This document shows positions 63,006 through 64,000 of a stretch of 64,000 nucleotides of DNA, in pieces. The stretch is taken from NCBI RefSeq assembly GCF_003858655.1, contig NZ_RQXV01000001.1, positions 124,001-188,000 of the forward strand, given 5' to 3'. The position numbers and the translations under genes were made by a program. Origin of the DNA: Amphritea balenae. GTDB lineage: Bacteria; Pseudomonadota; Gammaproteobacteria; Pseudomonadales; Balneatricaceae. Position 1 is the first letter of the stretch; the number at the start of each line of letters is the position of its first letter. The notes beneath the pieces were generated by a model that worked only from the letters and a program-made list of their open reading frames with translations, ran no database searches and had not been told where the DNA came from.

Positions 63006-63545
63006 TTATCGTTGAATTCTGGAAATTTTGGAGCCTTCAATGCTCAGATTGTACATCAGCCCTTTATTAGAAAATATAAAGCCAATGATTGGCTGCTGAA
63101 TAGTATTCGAATCGATCTCTCCGCCAGCCCCCAAAGTAGCCAGAGCCACACTGCCATCAACGCCAGCCTCCCAGCCATCACTATTGCGGAATTTACGTAG
63201 TGCATCAGCGCTCATAAACAGAATAATTTCGGACTTTAACTGCGCGCCTAGCTGAAAGCCAATCGATGCAGATGCAACATTATAATAGGACACAGTCTTG
63301 CCATTGAGCCTCAAGGCTCCCTCTCCATACTCTCCGCCAATACCGATTCCTGCCTTAATCACTTCAGGAAATACCAACACCCCAGCCGCCTTACGGGTTA
63401 ACTCTTTACCTGCCGGACTGTGTTGATAGAATTCTTTCAACGCTTGATTAACTTTGGCGTTTATTTCCTGAGCCGAAGCAGCCAGTAGCGATGAACTTAG
63501 TGAAAATACGACCAGCATCAAACACAATTTTCGCAACAGTCTCAT
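63006..63545 (-). CDS. SYLF-domain (Ysc84-like) exported lipid-binding protein
   Basis: A 179-residue secreted protein with signal peptide (CLMLVVFSLSSSLLAASA). The mature part is the SYLF domain: GVLVFPEVIKAGIGIGGEYG, NVASASIGFQLGAQLKSEIILFMS and the C-terminal IIGFIFSNKGLMYNLS. SYLF proteins bind phosphoinositides in eukaryotes, while the bacterial role is unclear. AGAGAG lies upstream of the ATG. Confidence 0.9.
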   Translation of the reverse strand: MRLLRKLCLMLVVFSLSSSLLAASAQEINAKVNQALKEFYQHSPAGKELTRKAAGVLVFPEVIKAGIGIGGEYGEGALRLNGKTVSYYNVASASIGFQLGAQLKSEIILFMSADALRKFRNSDGWEAGVDGSVALATLGAGGEIDSNTIQQPIIGFIFSNKGLMYNLSIEGSKISRIQR

Positions 63546-63620
63546 AGCATAACTCTCTGAGATTAAAGGTATTTCAATTATGGTTCAGCAATTCAAATCG
63601 AGCAAATTAAAACTATAACG

Positions 63621-64000
63621 TTATGTTGTACTAAAAATTAAATGCTCATCTGCAACCTGATTCTTTAGCCAGTCTACGAATACTCTGAGTCGCTGTGTTT
63701 TTATCAGTTCAGGGTGTTGAAGCAGCCACAATTCCCGGACAGGGGCACTCTCACTAAGGGGCGTCAGCGCAAAAGACTTTGCCAAAAAACAAGGCAGATA
63801 AGCGATACCCAGCCGCTGCTTTACCGCTTCCACTGAAGCCAGGCCAACATTAACTCTAAGCGCAACTTTTGCATCCGAATAATGGGTTTGCTGCCAGCGC
63901 GATTCCGGCAAGTTGATATAGCGTTCATCTAAACAAATCCAGGGTAAAGCGCTTATATCCGAGGTAACGTCTTTGGCAGATCCTGTATAAATGGCGTAGT
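63621..64000 (-). CDS. LysR-family regulator, C-terminal part (cut by window edge)
   Basis: An open frame on the minus strand runs from the window edge to a stop at 63621. It reads SDISALPWICLDERYINLPE, then LGIAYLPCFLAKSFALTPL, ELWLLQHPELIKTQRLRVFV and DWLKNQ. This is the effector-binding domain of a LysR-type regulator with the usual C-terminal pattern. The DNA-binding domain lies outside, so target and effector are unknown. Confidence 0.85.
   Translation of the reverse strand, partial: YAIYTGSAKDVTSDISALPWICLDERYINLPESRWQQTHYSDAKVALRVNVGLASVEAVKQRLGIAYLPCFLAKSFALTPLSESAPVRELWLLQHPELIKTQRLRVFVDWLKNQVADEHLIFSTT

Overview
The window looks like the chromosome of a marine, heterotrophic gammaproteobacterium, probably Oceanospirillales (Oceanospirillaceae-like). 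This is inferred from protein character (ETF-QO, class I PhaC, GlrK/GlrR, RhlE, HopJ, COG3650-type lipoprotein) and a moderate GC content. No rRNA, tRNA, CRISPR array, phage or complete insertion sequence was seen. The edges cut etfB (left) and a LysR-type regulator (right).

Layout. 1-2061: etfB (partial) diverges from the ETF-ubiquinone oxidoreductase gene. 2253-6509: two radical SAM genes, a TonB-dependent receptor and a MaoC-type hydratase. 6807-15405: a minus-strand valine/isobutyrate catabolic operon (mmsA, isobutyryl-CoA dehydrogenase, enoyl-CoA hydratase, 3-hydroxyisobutyryl-CoA hydrolase, mmsB, prpE, SDR). 15651-19539: an alpha/beta hydrolase, PHA synthase phaC and an AraC-family regulator resembling MmsR. 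19598-20704: an S-adenosylhomocysteine-hydrolase-like orphan. 21024-27464: a diguanylate cyclase, a c-di-GMP phosphodiesterase and an Ig-repeat autotransporter-like protein. 27586-33641: a thiolase and a branched-chain amino acid ABC transporter (livM, livH, livK, livF, livG). 33930-43617: liuR and the leucine pathway liuA, liuB, liuC, liuD, liuE, then an AhpD-like protein and an acyl-CoA synthetase. 43752-47629: methyltransferase, rhlE, panE, hopJ. 47641-48532: three tandem structured sRNA genes of Csr/Rsm type. 48545-53073: TSUP permease, SulP transporter, deaminase, dinB, small winged-helix protein. 53194-53496: an IS5-type MITE. 53569-63545: small charged protein, VWA/DnaJ pair, lipoprotein, FAH-family enzyme, EF-hand protein, glrK-lipoprotein-glrR, ybaK-like, CigR-like and SYLF genes.

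How it fits together. About 41 kb is one branched-chain amino acid economy: uptake (Liv), valine oxidation to propionyl-CoA (mms), leucine oxidation to acetoacetate and acetyl-CoA (liu), electron transfer (ETF, ETF-QO), and storage of acyl-CoA as polyhydroxyalkanoate (phaC, with thiolase and hydratase nearby). Two non-coding signals link these parts. A 26-bp motif, 24/26 identical, lies upstream of both mmsA and phaC/mmsR. A 20-bp palindromic motif (core TTAGGG-N4-CCCTTA) recurs at etfB, etf-QO, livG/liuR and the AhpD/acyl-CoA synthetase promoter.

The most striking element is the tandem triplet of about 216-nt sRNA genes at 47694-48532. Each has its own upstream palindrome, -10 box and terminator, and carries nine or ten GGA motifs, several of them in hairpin loops. 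They are predicted CsrA/RsmA-sequestering RNAs.
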